64,000 nucleotides of DNA from Ooceraea biroi (taxonomy: Eukaryota; Arthropoda; Insecta; Hymenoptera; Formicidae), in the NCBI RefSeq assembly GCF_003672135.1, contig NC_039506.1, positions 16,058,001-16,122,000 on the forward strand. The letters are read 5' to 3'. The position numbers and the translations under genes are program-made. Below, one piece after another: positions 51,251 to 63,269 of this stretch (its first letter is position 1; each line of letters opens with the position of its first letter). A model generated the notes under the pieces. It ran no database searches. It had not been told where the DNA came from and saw only the letters and a list, made by a program, of their open reading frames with translations.

Positions 51251-53363
51251 TTATCCTGCGGCAATATACACAACAATACACTATAATCATCTTTCAATTA
51301 GGTTTAAGTCGGTTTTAATTTCGTATTTTCCGACACGGACTATTCCGATCGGAGGCGCAATTGAAACATGACTACGCTATTATCCGCCGTCGTATATATA
51401 CGAATTATTATCCTATCTTGATTCGCTTGCTTTATCGGCTCTCGCAGCCACCGTACACCTCGCTATAAATAGGTCGAGTTAAGAGAGGTCCTGATGCATT
51501 TGCTTTTGTCTTGCTCATGTAGTGTCACGGTCGCGCGCATATTTCTGTCGCTGTCTTGGACGCGACGCGTGTAAAAGGATATCCATTCAACGTCGGGCTC
51601 AGCACTAATTGCCGTCGAGCATACTCGGTGGGTCAAATAAATTAACCCATCGCCCGGCTGATTCCTCGCTGCACGAGGGGGCCGGCGCGGTAAGGCGCGT
51701 GTAAGCCGAGAAGGGCCATCAAGGCGAGCTACAAGAATCCGCCGGCTATTTTGTAACGTGTAACACGCCTTCGTGTCTGCGTTAATGAAAGATACGATTT
51801 GGACTCAATTGGCATTGCTCTGATCTCTACAAGAGAGGAACGAAGCGAGAATCTTACGTGTCAAACGGGTAGCGATTGTCACATTAATAAAAACCCGTTC
51901 TCCCCAATCTTGTAGATCTTTTTCAGATTTTGCATCACGCATCATGTCAGTATTGGATTGTAACAACAGCTCGTAACGTTATTTGATCTTCTTTATTATG
52001 AAAAAATTTTATGAAAAATTTTCTGAAGAGATGAAGCTAATGGTAATGATGAATGGTAGTGAAACAAAAGGGATCCACATGGTTGAATAAAGATTTATAC
52101 GTATATGTGATAATCGTCTTGGAATGTTATACTAAACAAAAGAAACTATGAACTTTCTTCTTTCGTTGCATTTCTCAATATGTCGACACTTTGTCTCCCT
52201 CTTTCAGTTATTACTGCTTCAAATAAATAATCTTAATTGTATTTTCCTTATGTCTTATCGACATAATTATCGATGCAATCATCATCACTTAACTTTCTCG
52301 TTGCGAAAGGTGATTGCAATGGTTTTCTCAACATTCTTAGCATGCGTGCAGAAATATTGCGGTGACTAAATATTGTCAGGTTGCTAAACAAGCTTCCTCG
52401 GTAGTATATTCAAATATTATTATTGGAATATTTCGAACTGTTAAATAATTCATCTCTCGTCTTCGAGTACTAATCTTCGGATACGACATGCTGAGTTTTC
52501 TTCGACTCGTTAGCTTCATTTCCATTTTCTTCAGTTGCTGGAGAATCGGAGGATGCTTCGTCTGCGATAACAGCGTTAATCTAATCAGCTCAGCTCACGA
52601 AGCACCGCCATGGGCCCCGTCAAAATTCGAGGTCGGTGATCTTCCTGGCATTCCAACGTGCCAGAATCATCGAGAGTCGCGTTCATCCCAAGAAGAAGTC
52701 GCCGCGGCCAGGTACCACAAACTCCTGTTAACGTAGTTAACATGCTACATTCAAATTCTACACTGCCTGTTACGCTAATAGGTCTGTTCGATGAATATTT
52801 CTGTCGTGAGACGCGTTTATGTCTTGTGGACGCTGAAGTTGCTTGCAAATTCGAAACGAACAGCGTGCGATTTTAATGAGTTTGTAAAACGCCCGCCGGT
52901 CTTAAGAATTCAATTTACAAGCGAAAATATTTGCCAACTTATAGAGTGTTTACTATTCTCTTCTTTTCTTCTTGCTTTTATATTATGCATTTTACATTAT
53001 ATTATATAAAGATTATTATGTTATATTACATTATTGTAATATTAGATTATATATATTATATTCGTAACGTGCGCAAGATACAAAATCACTCTTTGTTCGT
53101 TGCGAGCGTTGGATTGCGAAATGCATTTCCGCAATATTTCTTCATGCTTGAAAATGAACGCATTTTTGCGACCCTCCGTTTCCCGGTGTCTCCTCGTGGG
53201 ACATTTAAACTCCCTCAAATGAAAACGGATCGTTTCCTCGGATTCTCGTATTCCAGTGGAATTTCGACAACGCCAGGCACAGAGTTCGGTCGCAATATCG
53301 GCCAGCCGAGCATTCCTATGAATCAGCCGAAGAATTTTTGACTGTACGATGGGTTTCTCTTAC

Positions 53364-53427
53364 CTGCGGTCCGTGCGGGTAGGCGTCGACGCCGCACGAT
53401 TCTCGATACATCAGCTGGTGCGGGTAC
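53364..53427 (-). CDS. Candidate 64-bp internal coding exon, gene unknown
   Basis: On the minus strand a pyrimidine-poor but clear acceptor (CGTTACAG) precedes 64 bases, followed by a strong donor (CCGCAG then GTAAGAG). One frame, using one base to complete the previous codon, reads YPHQLMYRESCGVDAYPHGPQ split as YPHQLMYRESCG and VDAYPHGPQ. A second frame is also open but very Arg-rich. The Tyr/Pro/His/Gly composition resembles transcription-factor linkers. No partner exon was found, so the parent gene, its extent, and whether the odorant receptor lies inside it are unknown. Confidence 0.25.
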
Positions 53428-53668
53428 CTGTAACGTCTCTCTCCTTCTCTCTCTCTCTCGTGTGACCGGGTCGGGTGGAAGACCATCGGGTCTCGTTCCC
53501 CAGATCGGACGGAGAGAAAGGTAAGAGGGAGAGAAAGCGAAGAGGGCCGGTTTTTCTGGTTTTCCACCTCCGCAACCTCGCATGGTCCCTCCCGCGGTCC
53601 TCTCTCGTTACCTCCGCACACAATGAGACGCGTTCGCGTTCTCCTCGTGTGACCGTCCGATAAACCGC

Positions 53669-54104
53669 AGGGAACGAATTCCGCCCGAAATTTACATCAA
53701 CGAAACGCACCGCGAAATTACAAAATTCACCCTGCGATCCTATTCTCATTTCGCTTCCATTTGGGTCCTCATTCCCTTTCGTTTCCCCTTTGTTCCCCGG
53801 TTTCCGCATGATCCTCGATGCATCCTCGAGAGGATTCGCTTTATTTCGCCTTGCAGGATTGTTAATAGTCTTTACTAAGCGTGCACAACGTTCTTCGTGT
53901 AAACGTCCGGTAGATATCAGGATATTCCGCCCGCATTAGGAATTTCACATGCAATTTACATCAACGAAGTACACTGCGAAATTACAAGCTTCACCCTACG
54001 ATCCCAGCCTCAGTTTCCTGATTTCTTCACAATCTTCGATGCATCCTTGATAAGGATTTACTTTATTGCGCCGCTGCAGAGTTGTTAATAATTTTTATTA
54101 AGCG
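53669..54104. repeat. Diverged tandem duplication, units of about 220 bp
   Basis: Unit 1 (about 53669-53890) and unit 2 (about 53923-54104) share an ordered set of words: TTCCGCCCG, TTTACATCAACGAA, GCGAAATTACAA, TTCACCCT-CGATCC, CGATGCATCCT-GA, AGGATT-CTTTATT-CGCC, TGTTAATA and TTAAGCGT/CTAAGCGT. Several substitutions and small indels separate them, so the duplication is old. No coding frame is shared. Confidence 0.75.
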
Positions 54105-55694
54105 TACATGTGTACCTATATGTAGACGCAAGCGCGTCTCTCCGTGAAGGATCAATTTTGCCTGCAATAATATGAATAATATGAATAATATATACGCCAG
54201 ATTGCATCTGCATTCTGATGGCATGCAAAGTTCCTGCCTGCTCGCTTGCGACACACGTCAATGACGATACGTCATAGATAGCAAAACGAGATCCCGATGT
54301 ACGACGAGACCTCGAGGAGATCACGGACGAGCGATCCTGACACACAACTGACTTTTGCGACTGATGATAGGAGCCAGATACGGATATGCGCTTAATGTTG
54401 AATTACGAGGAGGTCTCCGCGGTGGGCGGGCGGCCGGCGGAATTTGTTCCGCCGCGATAACGAGAACGTAATTATTGTAACTCGACTGTCATCAAGTACG
54501 AAGGCTGCGCGGCCTTTTCTGAGAGGCTGGCAATTAGTAGCAGAATCAGTAACGGAATAATCTCGAAGCGAGATCGGCGCATGCTCGCTCACAGACAACC
54601 GTGAACAGTCGTCGCTTTTTTCCAGCTTTTTAATATGAGCAATTACTATTCCTAGCTAAAACGTGCAATATAATATAAAACTACATGCATGATACTACAT
54701 ACTTTCTCCGCGTAAGAAGCTATTTGTTACACTTTTTATTTCTGCTTTTATCTAACTCCATTTATTATTCGTTCGGCATTTTGTTATTTGTCGTCTTATG
54801 CATATTCTGGTCCCGCCTTCTTTTTACTTGACATTTTATGTATGATAAGAAATATCTTGTTACTTGATGTTGTAAACGACTTATCGACTAACAAAGCATT
54901 TATTCGAGATAACATATGCAATTGGTGCAGCGTCGCGAGTTACTACAGCACAAGCGCGCATTTCTAAAATTTTACGCACTCTTGGAGTAAATCTCTTTAC
55001 TCCGACATTGGTCCGATAATAAAACTGATGAGCATCACGGCTTTTCACACGGGTGAAATATAATTAATTATGAGAGGCATGGGAGCCTTGTGGCTGAGAA
55101 TACGAGTGCCGCTTGGAACTCTTAACGTTCGCTCTCGAGTCGCGACTTGATTGGCTTCGCCGGGAGCAGTGGAGTCGCTAAATATAGTATTAAAATCTGT
55201 CGGTGTGTCTCAATAGAGATAGTGCGCGACGCGTAATCGCCATTTTGCACAATCATTAACATGCAAACTCGAGTCGTGCGACTTACTGGCACTTTTATGT
55301 ATTTTTCAGATAAGAAAAGTGACCGTCTCGCGGCGGAATTGCACGTTTGTTTCGCCGCGTAGTTTGAGACAGTCGATTTCGGTCTGCAAGATTGGAGACG
55401 AAGAAACCGCAGCGATACTAAGTAAAGAAAAGAAGAAATAGAGATAACGAAGAGATTGATATTGTACGTGTGTCACAGTAGCCAGTCAGCAGCTCCGCCT
55501 TCTCTCGCTTGCACGTTGGAGCGGACATACTTGAAACCGCAACGTTCCACACGTGACGTTTTACACACGCAACAGCTGCGCTGGAAAGGTGCATGTGTCC
55601 CTGAAGGAGACAACAGTTTCTGACGGGCGTCGCCGTGAATTGCAACGCGAAGATATCTAACTGCATCTCTGAAGAGTCTTGGCCAACCAAGAGG

Positions 55695-58285
55695 ATGGCT
55701 CTGTCTGTACGTATATACATGTATTAGACCCAACGTGATGACAATGTTGCTTCTTGAGTCTTGCTGAAGAGACTTGGGATGAGAGTTGTTATAACATCTA
55801 TTTGAATCTTCAAGGAGAAGGAACGGTTGTACACTCCGAGCGAATGGAGCAAGCGGTATGGATCTGACGAGCTGCTTGAGCGATTCTTCAAGTTCTGTGC
55901 AGAGGGTAAAATTAAAATTAAAGTTAAAGTAAAATTAAAATTAAAGTTTTTGTATCTTCAAATCTTGAATTTCTTCTGCTAAATTATCAATCTACTTATT
56001 ACAATGAGCTATATTTTTGTACAATGTAAATTCTATATTCTTCATTTTTATTTTCCTTGATGAATTTTTAAAGCGATGGTTAAGCTTATAATATAATATA
56101 AACTTAATAAACTTAATAATTGTCTTCGTTGTGATAAATTTTGTAACTCAATTTTTCAGATTGCAAGACAAAGATCAAAATATTGAGTTACATTACGTTT
56201 GCCAAATACTGTGACAAGAATTTAATAAATGTAACTGTATTTGTTCATTGCAGTTACGGAAAAGGCACGGAAGGACATTAAATGCGAACTCAATGTGCCG
56301 TACGGTCCTACGGAGTGCGCAAAGTACGACGTGTATGGCGTTGATTTACCAAAAGGTATATATAAAAGTAGCAATTATTAAATTAACGAAGAATACGACG
56401 AAAAAAGAAGAAGAGATAAATATAACAAAGTTCACGTTCGCCGACTAACTCTAAAGAAATTGCAGGATCCACTTTTGTGTTCAGAATAATCGTTTCCAAG
56501 TTTAGATTATATCTAGACGTTACAAATATTCTTCAATGCGAATGACAATCGCTTATATATACATAATACATTATATGCTATTTGCGTTGCTAACATTTAG
56601 TTATCGCATTACGAAAATGTAAAATGTTATTTACATTTTACATTTTCGTAATGTAATTGTTCGCTTTAGATGCACCGATATTTGTGTTCATCCACGGCGG
56701 ATATTGGCAGGAATTCAGCAAAGATCTCACTGGATTCTCGGTACCCTTGTTCGTCAAAAATAAGATCAAAGTAATAACAGTCGGCTATGATTTGTGCCCG
56801 AAAGGTGAGATAATAAAAATTATATTAATTGCTGCATGTCATGCATACTGCAGTCTTGCTTAATCTAGATTATTCATGGAACGCGGTATCTATCCGGAAG
56901 TCATCAGTACTGACGTAGATTATTCATTGTTGATCAATCTAGATTCCGTAAGACTGTCGTCATACCCACAACTAGCTGACTAATTATTGCCCCATAAAAT
57001 CATTAAAGTCTATTTGAAATGTAGAACTTGAGGAACTTGGACGCAGGAATGTTCTGTTTCTAAACAACAAAAATGTTTCTATTATGCGAGATATAAAATC
57101 GCATTAAAAAGAATTATTTATTAAAATGGTATGATAAAACATACAAAGCTTTCTTCTTGTTTCAGTCAAGCTTGCGGACATAGTAGCGCAGATCAAATCG
57201 GCTATTGCGCAAATATTAAAGTACGCAGCTGATTCAGGCTCCAAGTATGTTGTTCAACGTTTTAGTTTAATATTCAATTCAATCTTTTATCAATTGTCAA
57301 TTCAATATTATCGAATACAGAGTATTAGTTTTCCAAAAAATACTAGATTCCGTTTTGAATGTTTAATTATTTCCGCAACGTAGATCCGTATGCATCGCCG
57401 GGCACAGCGCCGGAGCGCATCTAGCTGCAGCTCTCTTGCACGATAACGATTGGATCAATCGTATGACACGGCAGGGGCATCTTGCGTTGTTAAAAGAAAT
57501 CGTACTTATTGGCGGAATCTACAATATAGCGCCTTTAACTGATATCCAAGGTGGAGAGGCCCTTAAGCTCACCGAGTAAGCGCTTGATACATCTCTAAAG
57601 AATCTTTTTAGTCGTACGTACGTCTTTCGATTGAATATGACCGTGTTTTAGGGAGGAAATTAAAACACTGAGTTTGTCTAAGCTCAATGAAGCGGGAGAC
57701 CGTCAGATTCATGGCTTGAAAGTTACCGTGACCGTGGGTGAATGCGATTCCCCAGTATTCGTGAATGAGTCACGCGAATACGCTCAGGTATAGTTAATTG
57801 AATTTTCCGTCAAGTATATCAGTATAACTTATAGCTATGAAACTTACATTGTAGTTTCAGAAAATTATTAATGTATAGGTGCAATAATGTTACTATAGTT
57901 TTAATTAACAGCTTCAATTGATGAAAAATTTTATATATAGCTATTATAAAATTTTATTATCTGCTCGAAAAATATTATTGTATATATATATTAATTACAA
58001 CTTTGGTAATTACAACTTCAATTATTGAATTAAACTTGCAAAGTTGAACATTACAATTATTATAGCTGTGATTACAGTTTCAAGTAATTAATAAATATTA
58101 ATAAATACATAACTATAAACTTATGTTCGCCGTTACAGAAAATCATTTCCATGGTGGATAATGTGGAATACCTCCTGCTTCGAGAGATTGATCATTTCAA
58201 CATAGTGGAAAACTTTCTGGATCCAAATTACCGTCTCGCCAAGATGATATTGCAGTGTCTCCGACCCGACGCGAGCGTTCATTAA
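55695..58285 (+). CDS. KFase: Kynurenine formamidase (arylformamidase)
   Basis: Cytosolic alpha/beta hydrolase that converts N-formylkynurenine to kynurenine and formate in tryptophan breakdown; in insects it feeds the ommochrome and kynurenic or xanthurenic acid branches. Exons are 55695-55706, 55815-55905, 56254-56355, 56670-56804, 57166-57244, 57384-57575, 57652-57787 and 58139-58285, all GT-AG, giving 297 aa. Seen directly: the oxyanion-hole motif HGGYW at 77-81, nucleophile elbow GHSAGA with Ser148, Asp236 in GECDSPVF and His268 in IDHFNIVE, a complete triad in the family order. YTPSEWSKRYG near the N-terminus matches the family. The first exon (MALS) is the least certain part; other starts are possible, but its phase fits. 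Intron 3 holds a perfect hairpin. The gene converges with the DAXX-like gene, with stops about 240 bp apart. Confidence 0.93.
56607..56653. repeat. Perfect 20-bp-stem hairpin in KFase intron 3
   Basis: CATTACGAAAATGTAAAATG at 56607-56626 is repeated inverted at 56634-56653 around a 7-base loop. It ends 17 bases before the exon 4 acceptor. Confidence 0.9.
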
Positions 58286-58367
58286 GCAAAATCAACAAAA
58301 ATCTCGTCTCTATCACGAAGATTTTACTTTGTACTCGCATAAAGTACAGTCCGATTTACTAAAAAAA

Positions 58368-58373
58368 TTTATT
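58368..58373 (-). terminator. Candidate AATAAA signal of the DAXX-like gene
   Basis: TTTATT on the plus strand reads AATAAA on the minus strand, about 150 bases beyond the DAXX-like stop and between the two convergent stop codons. The convergent 3' ends probably overlap or nearly touch. Confidence 0.35.
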
Positions 58374-58521
58374 AAGAATTATAATTCAATATCAATACAT
58401 TTGAGTTCAAGCTAGAAACACTTTGTATACATATGAAACATTTTATATATAACATCCAGATCGATCAACTCGGTTTTACGTAACAATGATCTAGAAGAAC
58501 GCTCCTCGTCGTATGTTCGAG

Positions 58522-61500
58522 TCATTTGAGCTTCATCGTCGCTGGACTCGTGTCGGTTTGGTCACCGACAGGTTGCACTGTCGGTTTCTTGGGCAGAATA
58601 TTTAGCGGCTTCGGCTGAATAATTCGCACTATCGTGTCGTTTGCTTTCAAGGGCACTTCGTTTTTCGCAACGACGGCGTTCACCTGGTTCTGCACCTGGC
58701 TCTGCTGATTCGCGACACTCTGAACGGACGGCAGTCGAATTATCATGGAACCGCGAGCGTCGCGCACAGGCGCGACGATCTGTCCCGTTCGTTTGTTCAC
58801 GTTCAGATAATTGTTCGTGATATTCTGAACATTGATTATGTTTCGCCCCGACGGTATCAGCACTGTCTGTTTCAGCACCGGCAGTACGCGATCTCCAATT
58901 TTTAGACCGTACTTGGTGAGCGTGATGGGCACCGACTTGGTCACGTTTGTTGTTGTCATCATCGTAGTCCCTGTTGTCGCGGTCGCGGTCGTCGTCGCAG
59001 TCGTCGTCACGGTCGTCGTCGCGGTCTCGTTAGTCAGATCGATCACATCTTTGGTTCGGTTCGTTACCTTTGGTTGAGCACTCGGTTGACCGGCGGACTT
59101 ATCTCCTTTGTGCCGGGTATCTTCCCAGGTCGTGGGCGGTTTAGCGAACGAACACACTCGCAGAAAGCAAGGCTTTTTCGACTTCTCCTCTTCCAGCTGT
59201 TTATCTGCGGATACGACAACGTTCCCGCACGTTGTGTCCATCATGTCCGCTTCTATCACCTCCATCACGTCCTCCAATATCATTTCCGTCTCGTCTCTCG
59301 CTGTATCTCCAATCTTATTTTCCGTTATCGCTTTCGCCCGGCACTGCGTCTTCGTTTGCGGCGCAGTCTCCTCCGTTCTCGACTCCGCTGGATCAGTTAC
59401 GTCCGCTAGCTGCTCCTCGACAGTCTCTGTTACGGGATCTGTTATCTCTTCCGTTATCACCTCGTTTAGATCTTCTACAACATAGAGGTATATACATAAA
59501 TGTGTGCGTGACATATACTTGTTAGCTATCTATGTGAATCACTTAAGTTCACACAAACCTTCAACGCTACTAATGTTACTCGCGCAGTTGGCCGCGGCAG
59601 AAGAGGATGGTAACGAGACGACGTCATTCTGCTTTTTTGTGCCTGCGTAGACGTTTCTCATCGTTGTTGCGGCATCGTCCTGCTCGCGTGTCGCCCTCTC
59701 GCTCGCTAATTTATGCCCATTCTCGGACATCGTCGTTTTGCTTTCCCTCACGGAAGTCTCTATCGTTACCTTTCTGTTACATTCCTTCTGCGACGTCTTC
59801 GGCGTACTTACACTTGGGCCAACCCTGTCCGTCTTCCGATTTGAACTCTGACCTGTATTCCGATCGTCAGTTACGAGACTCGTGCCATTTTTACTCTTCT
59901 CTGCCGTCGGTCCGTTTTCCTTAAGCGTTTTATCTACATTTTTCTCGTCATCGTTCTCGTCGTCGCTCATACTGTATATAGACAGGTGATCCTTATTCTT
60001 ATCTTCGTCATCTATAATACTCTCTTCTTCCTCCTCCTCCTCCTCCTCCTCCTCTTCGTCCTCCTCTTCATCTTCCTCCGACATCGTTTCGTTTTGCTCC
60101 TTCATTTCTTCTTGCTTCTTTGTATATTTTTCGAACACGGCAGACAATCTTTTGTCACCCTCGGCGCGACTCTCAGTTAGTTTCCTCGCTAAATCCTGGT
60201 CTTTCATTGCCGGGTCTTCTTCCGCGTCCTCCAGAAACAAGGAAAATGTGTCCCAATAATCATTGTGTCTTGCTCGCTGTAGATACTCCCCTAATTCTAA
60301 AAACGCTTTTTTCGCTGTAATAAATACGATTGTGACAATTAGATACACGAGGATGTAGTTCACAATTCGTACACACACACACATACATGAATGCTCGCAA
60401 ATACAACTCGTAAATACGAGGGCGAGTCAAAAATTATCCGCACTCTGGCTGTAGAATTTATTTTAATCAACTTTTAGAAAGACAAATACATCATTTTTTG
60501 ACGGATAATTTTTGACTCACCCTTGTAATATAAGCGGCTTACCCATTTGCCTTTGCTTTTTTTCGTCTAAGCCCAAGTTTTTCTTGCCATTGCACCTATT
60601 GACGCAGCTCAGGATGTCCTTGTAATCCGGAAATATCAGGTCGTTCCTAAGGGTGCCTATCTTTTTCATGTTATTCCGCGAGGTGATCTTGGCGTTGATG
60701 AAATTCGTTATCGCTTGATCCACTGCGACGATGCGGGTTGTGCTGAAGTGTTTGGGGCGCAGGTATGCACGGCCCGCGTCAGCATTGTCCCCCGTTAACT
60801 CGCACAGTTTATTAAACAACTCCACCATTCTCCGCTTCCACCTTTCCACTTGTATGTAAGTACTGTCGTTCTCGGTCTCAAAGTCGACCTCCGTCTCCTC
60901 CAGTTTCTTTATCCTTTTCTCGCACTTTGCCATAGCGTTCTGTACTTGCTTGATCTTCCTTCTTGTCCGAGGGCTCCCGGCGCCCTCGTTATCGTCCTCA
61001 TCGTCCGAGGACGCGTCCTCTACCGCGTTATTAACCGCATGGTTCGACGTGGCGTAAGACGTGGAAGGAACCGCGTCGTAGTGTTCGCTATTCTGTGGCA
61101 GTGCCTGTGACTTCTTGCTCTTTATCTGGCTCATCACCTCCCCTATGTACACGTACGTTTTACTGATGTCCTTCGCCATGGCTTCACGCTTCTCGTTTAG
61201 GAACGAGGTGAAGCTCTTTGAATTGGCGTAAACTGGATCCATGTCCTCGTAGTGACGCTTAAGCCTAGTAACAATCTTCTCCATGTCTTCCTTCTCGTTG
61301 CCATTCTGGCTCTTCTGCAGACACAGGCTTATGAACAGTGGAAATATATCATGCTCGACGTAAGATATCTTCTTCTTCTCCTTCACGATCAACTTTGGTT
61401 TCTTCACAGTCATCTCCTGGTGGTTATTACTCAGTTGCGTAACGCCATCCGATACAGAGTTTGAGATACTGGCAGATACGGGCCTCTTGTTCGGCACTTT

Positions 61501-61918
61501 GCACGTATCCTGACTCGTACTCAACTTCTTTCTCTTCTCTATGTTATTATTGCAAGTCTCTCCTTTATTTACCTGCGATATTTTCCGTTTTAGCTTGTTC
61601 CCTTCTGCTTTGTCCTCATCGCTGGACAATATCTCCACCTTCTGAACACTTGAGGTCTTACAGATCACTGTAGGAGCAGGTACAAACCGGTTGTTCTTGT
61701 TCTCCTGGAAACATTGAATTTCACAATCACGCATTCACGTTAACACGTATTCATGTGCCATGTATTTTAATATTACGTAAAGTTATTTTTCTTTTCAAGA
61801 CCCGTTATACTTCTTCTCGACTCAGAATGCTACCTTTACGAAATACTTATTTTAAAATGGGTACCTTTTGCGACGTTGACTCATCGTCAGAAGAAATGCA
61901 TATCACCTCCATTTCCAT
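58522..61918 (-). CDS. DAXX: DAXX-like histone H3.3 chaperone / transcription regulator
   Basis: Nuclear chaperone that, in animals, loads H3.3-H4 with ATRX and works through SUMO contacts. Exons read complement(58522-59474, 59559-60314, 60543-61704, 61865-61918), phases consistent, 974 aa. Exon 1 gives MEMEVICISSDDES, a textbook SUMO-interacting motif at the N-terminus as in vertebrate DAXX. Residues about 120-220 fit the DAXX helical bundle. Residues about 270-475 fit the histone-binding domain: RIKKLEETEVDF, ERWKRRMVELFNKLCELTG, IFPDYKDIL, FLELGEYLQRARHNDYWD, then DPAMKDQDLARKL and a long helix. An acidic Glu run follows (about 484-505), then a Thr/Val low-complexity segment. A second SUMO motif, DVIDLTNET, lies in the last exon. 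It is longer than the vertebrate protein because of a disordered tail. A MITE sits in intron 2. Confidence 0.93.
60417..60525. mobile_element. 109-bp mariner-type MITE in DAXX intron 2
   Basis: Terminal inverted repeats of about 24 bp (CGAGGGCGAGTCAAAAATTA at the left; the right end inverted reads CAAGGGTGAGTCAAAAATTA, then TCCG), flanked by TA at 60415-60416 and 60526-60527. The GAGTCAAAAATTATCCG end and TA target point to a Tc1/mariner relative. There is no coding capacity. Its right end lies only 17 bases from the exon 2 donor. Confidence 0.8.
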
Positions 61919-62640
61919 TCTTCTTTCAGATGTAAGTTCGCACTTTATCGTCACTTAATTGCACGACCATAACCCGACGTTATTTAAACCGTTCTCGACG
62001 ATCTCCTGTCAAATAGTAACATATTGACAGTTATCACATGTAACTTTTATCTGTCATGAATAACGGTATGATTGTGCGATGTCTTCGCTGATTCATCTAT
62101 GATTACTAATCGTGATCGATATATCTTACGATATATCTTCATCATGAGAAAGACAATTTTTCGTTCGACAATTCCTTTCGCGTAATTCATGACAGTTTTG
62201 GTTTATTCAGGAGTGAAACGTATATGCGGATGGGTATTTCCATTTCTCTTGAAAATAGTAACTAAGGAAACCTTAGGCGCCGCATTTTCCTTCGAAAGAA
62301 GGAACGGTCGGGATAACCGATCTCACTACTTGCCTTGTAATTATTTCGCTGGTCCCATAGCTAATCCGTTAAGGCAGAAAGAGAAGCTACATGAATATGT
62401 GTATAAAAATCTAAGCCAAAGTTAACTGAAGTGAACTGGCGCAGATTCGACAAACTACTTGATGGTTCTTAGCTCAACACTTCAATCCTCCTAACGATAA
62501 AAAGAAAAGACGATAAATAACTAAATATTACAGGACGAATTTACAGTAATTTCATCCATGTATGCCCATAAGATCCGAAGGACAAAATGTTACTAATACT
62601 TACATAATGTTATTGGTCATTTATTAGGGAATTTTGAACT
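61919..62640. other. Spacer upstream of the DAXX-like gene
   Basis: About 0.7 kb of AT-rich DNA. The promoter of the minus-strand DAXX-like gene should lie here. No TATA box or initiator stands out, and the short plus-strand frame at 62189-62425 has no recognisable domain. Confidence 0.4.
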
Positions 62641-62641
62641 A

Positions 62642-63103
62642 ACGGATAATATATGAAAAGATCTATAGGGAATTTAATTATGTAGAAGCAATCAAAATAA
62701 AGAAAGTGTACCAACACAAAACAGAACTGCATAAAACTATCACACACAAAATTCCCTATGAATTAGCGCTTCGGTGGAAACTGGTGGAACTAAAGCCTTC
62801 GGCAGCCAGCGCGACGCGGTTCGCGATGCGCGATACGCGACGTGCGATATCCAATGAGCGTACAGTGTTTATGGAAAAGCTGTACGCTCATTGGATATCG
62901 CACGTCGCATATCGCGCATCGCGAACCGCGTCGCGCTGGCTGCCGAAGGCTTTAGTTCCACCAGTTTCCACCGAAGCGCTAATTCATAGGGAATTTTGTG
63001 TGTGATAGTTTTATGCAGTTCTGTTTTGTGTTGGTACACTTTCTTTATTTTGATTGCTTCTACACAATTAAATTCCCTATAGATCTTTTCATATATTATC
63101 CGT
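62642..63103. mobile_element. 462-bp near-perfect palindromic fold-back element
   Basis: Arms 62642-62864 and 62881-63103, 223 bp each, are inverted copies around a 16-base loop (GTGTTTATGGAAAAGC). I noticed only about two mismatches: ATACGCG against ATATGCG, and AATTATGTAG against AATTGTGTAG. The outer part is AT-rich (GGATAATATATGAAAAGATC) and the inner part is GC-rich (AGCCAGCGCGACGCGGTTCG). No transposase frame. A target-site duplication could not be assigned with confidence; TA-like dinucleotides border it. Confidence 0.8.
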
Positions 63104-63269
63104 ATTCATATATTTTACTATCTTAATCATAAAGAATATATATGGAACAATTCATTGTACCATAATAAATCTCGTATTGTACTATTTTTCCTGTTGAAAT
63201 TTTAATATTAATCTATTTAGAAAGAGATTTGTTAATTTTGTTTGCAACGTAAAATTATGTGTATTTGCT

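Larger units (their letters stand above)
50382..55694. other. Long gene-poor spacer before kynurenine formamidase
   Basis: No complete gene. Contains AT-rich tandem repeats at about 51100-51250 (TAATTATTATATAATTATT-type units), an open frame at 52488-52736 beginning with a signal-peptide-like stretch (MLSFLRLVSFISIFFSC) but no recognised mature part, a candidate small exon at 53364-53427 (minus), and a diverged tandem duplication at 53669-54104. The 55401-55740 minus frames have no support. Confidence 0.4.

Noticed and set aside
52488..52736. 83-codon frame with signal-peptide-like start
   Set aside because: No cleavage product, cysteine pattern or homologue is recognised, and the opposite strand is also open; mentioned only in the spacer entry.
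58832..59525. Plus-strand Val- and Ser/Leu-rich frames
   Set aside because: Antisense of the Thr/Glu-rich exons of the DAXX-like gene.
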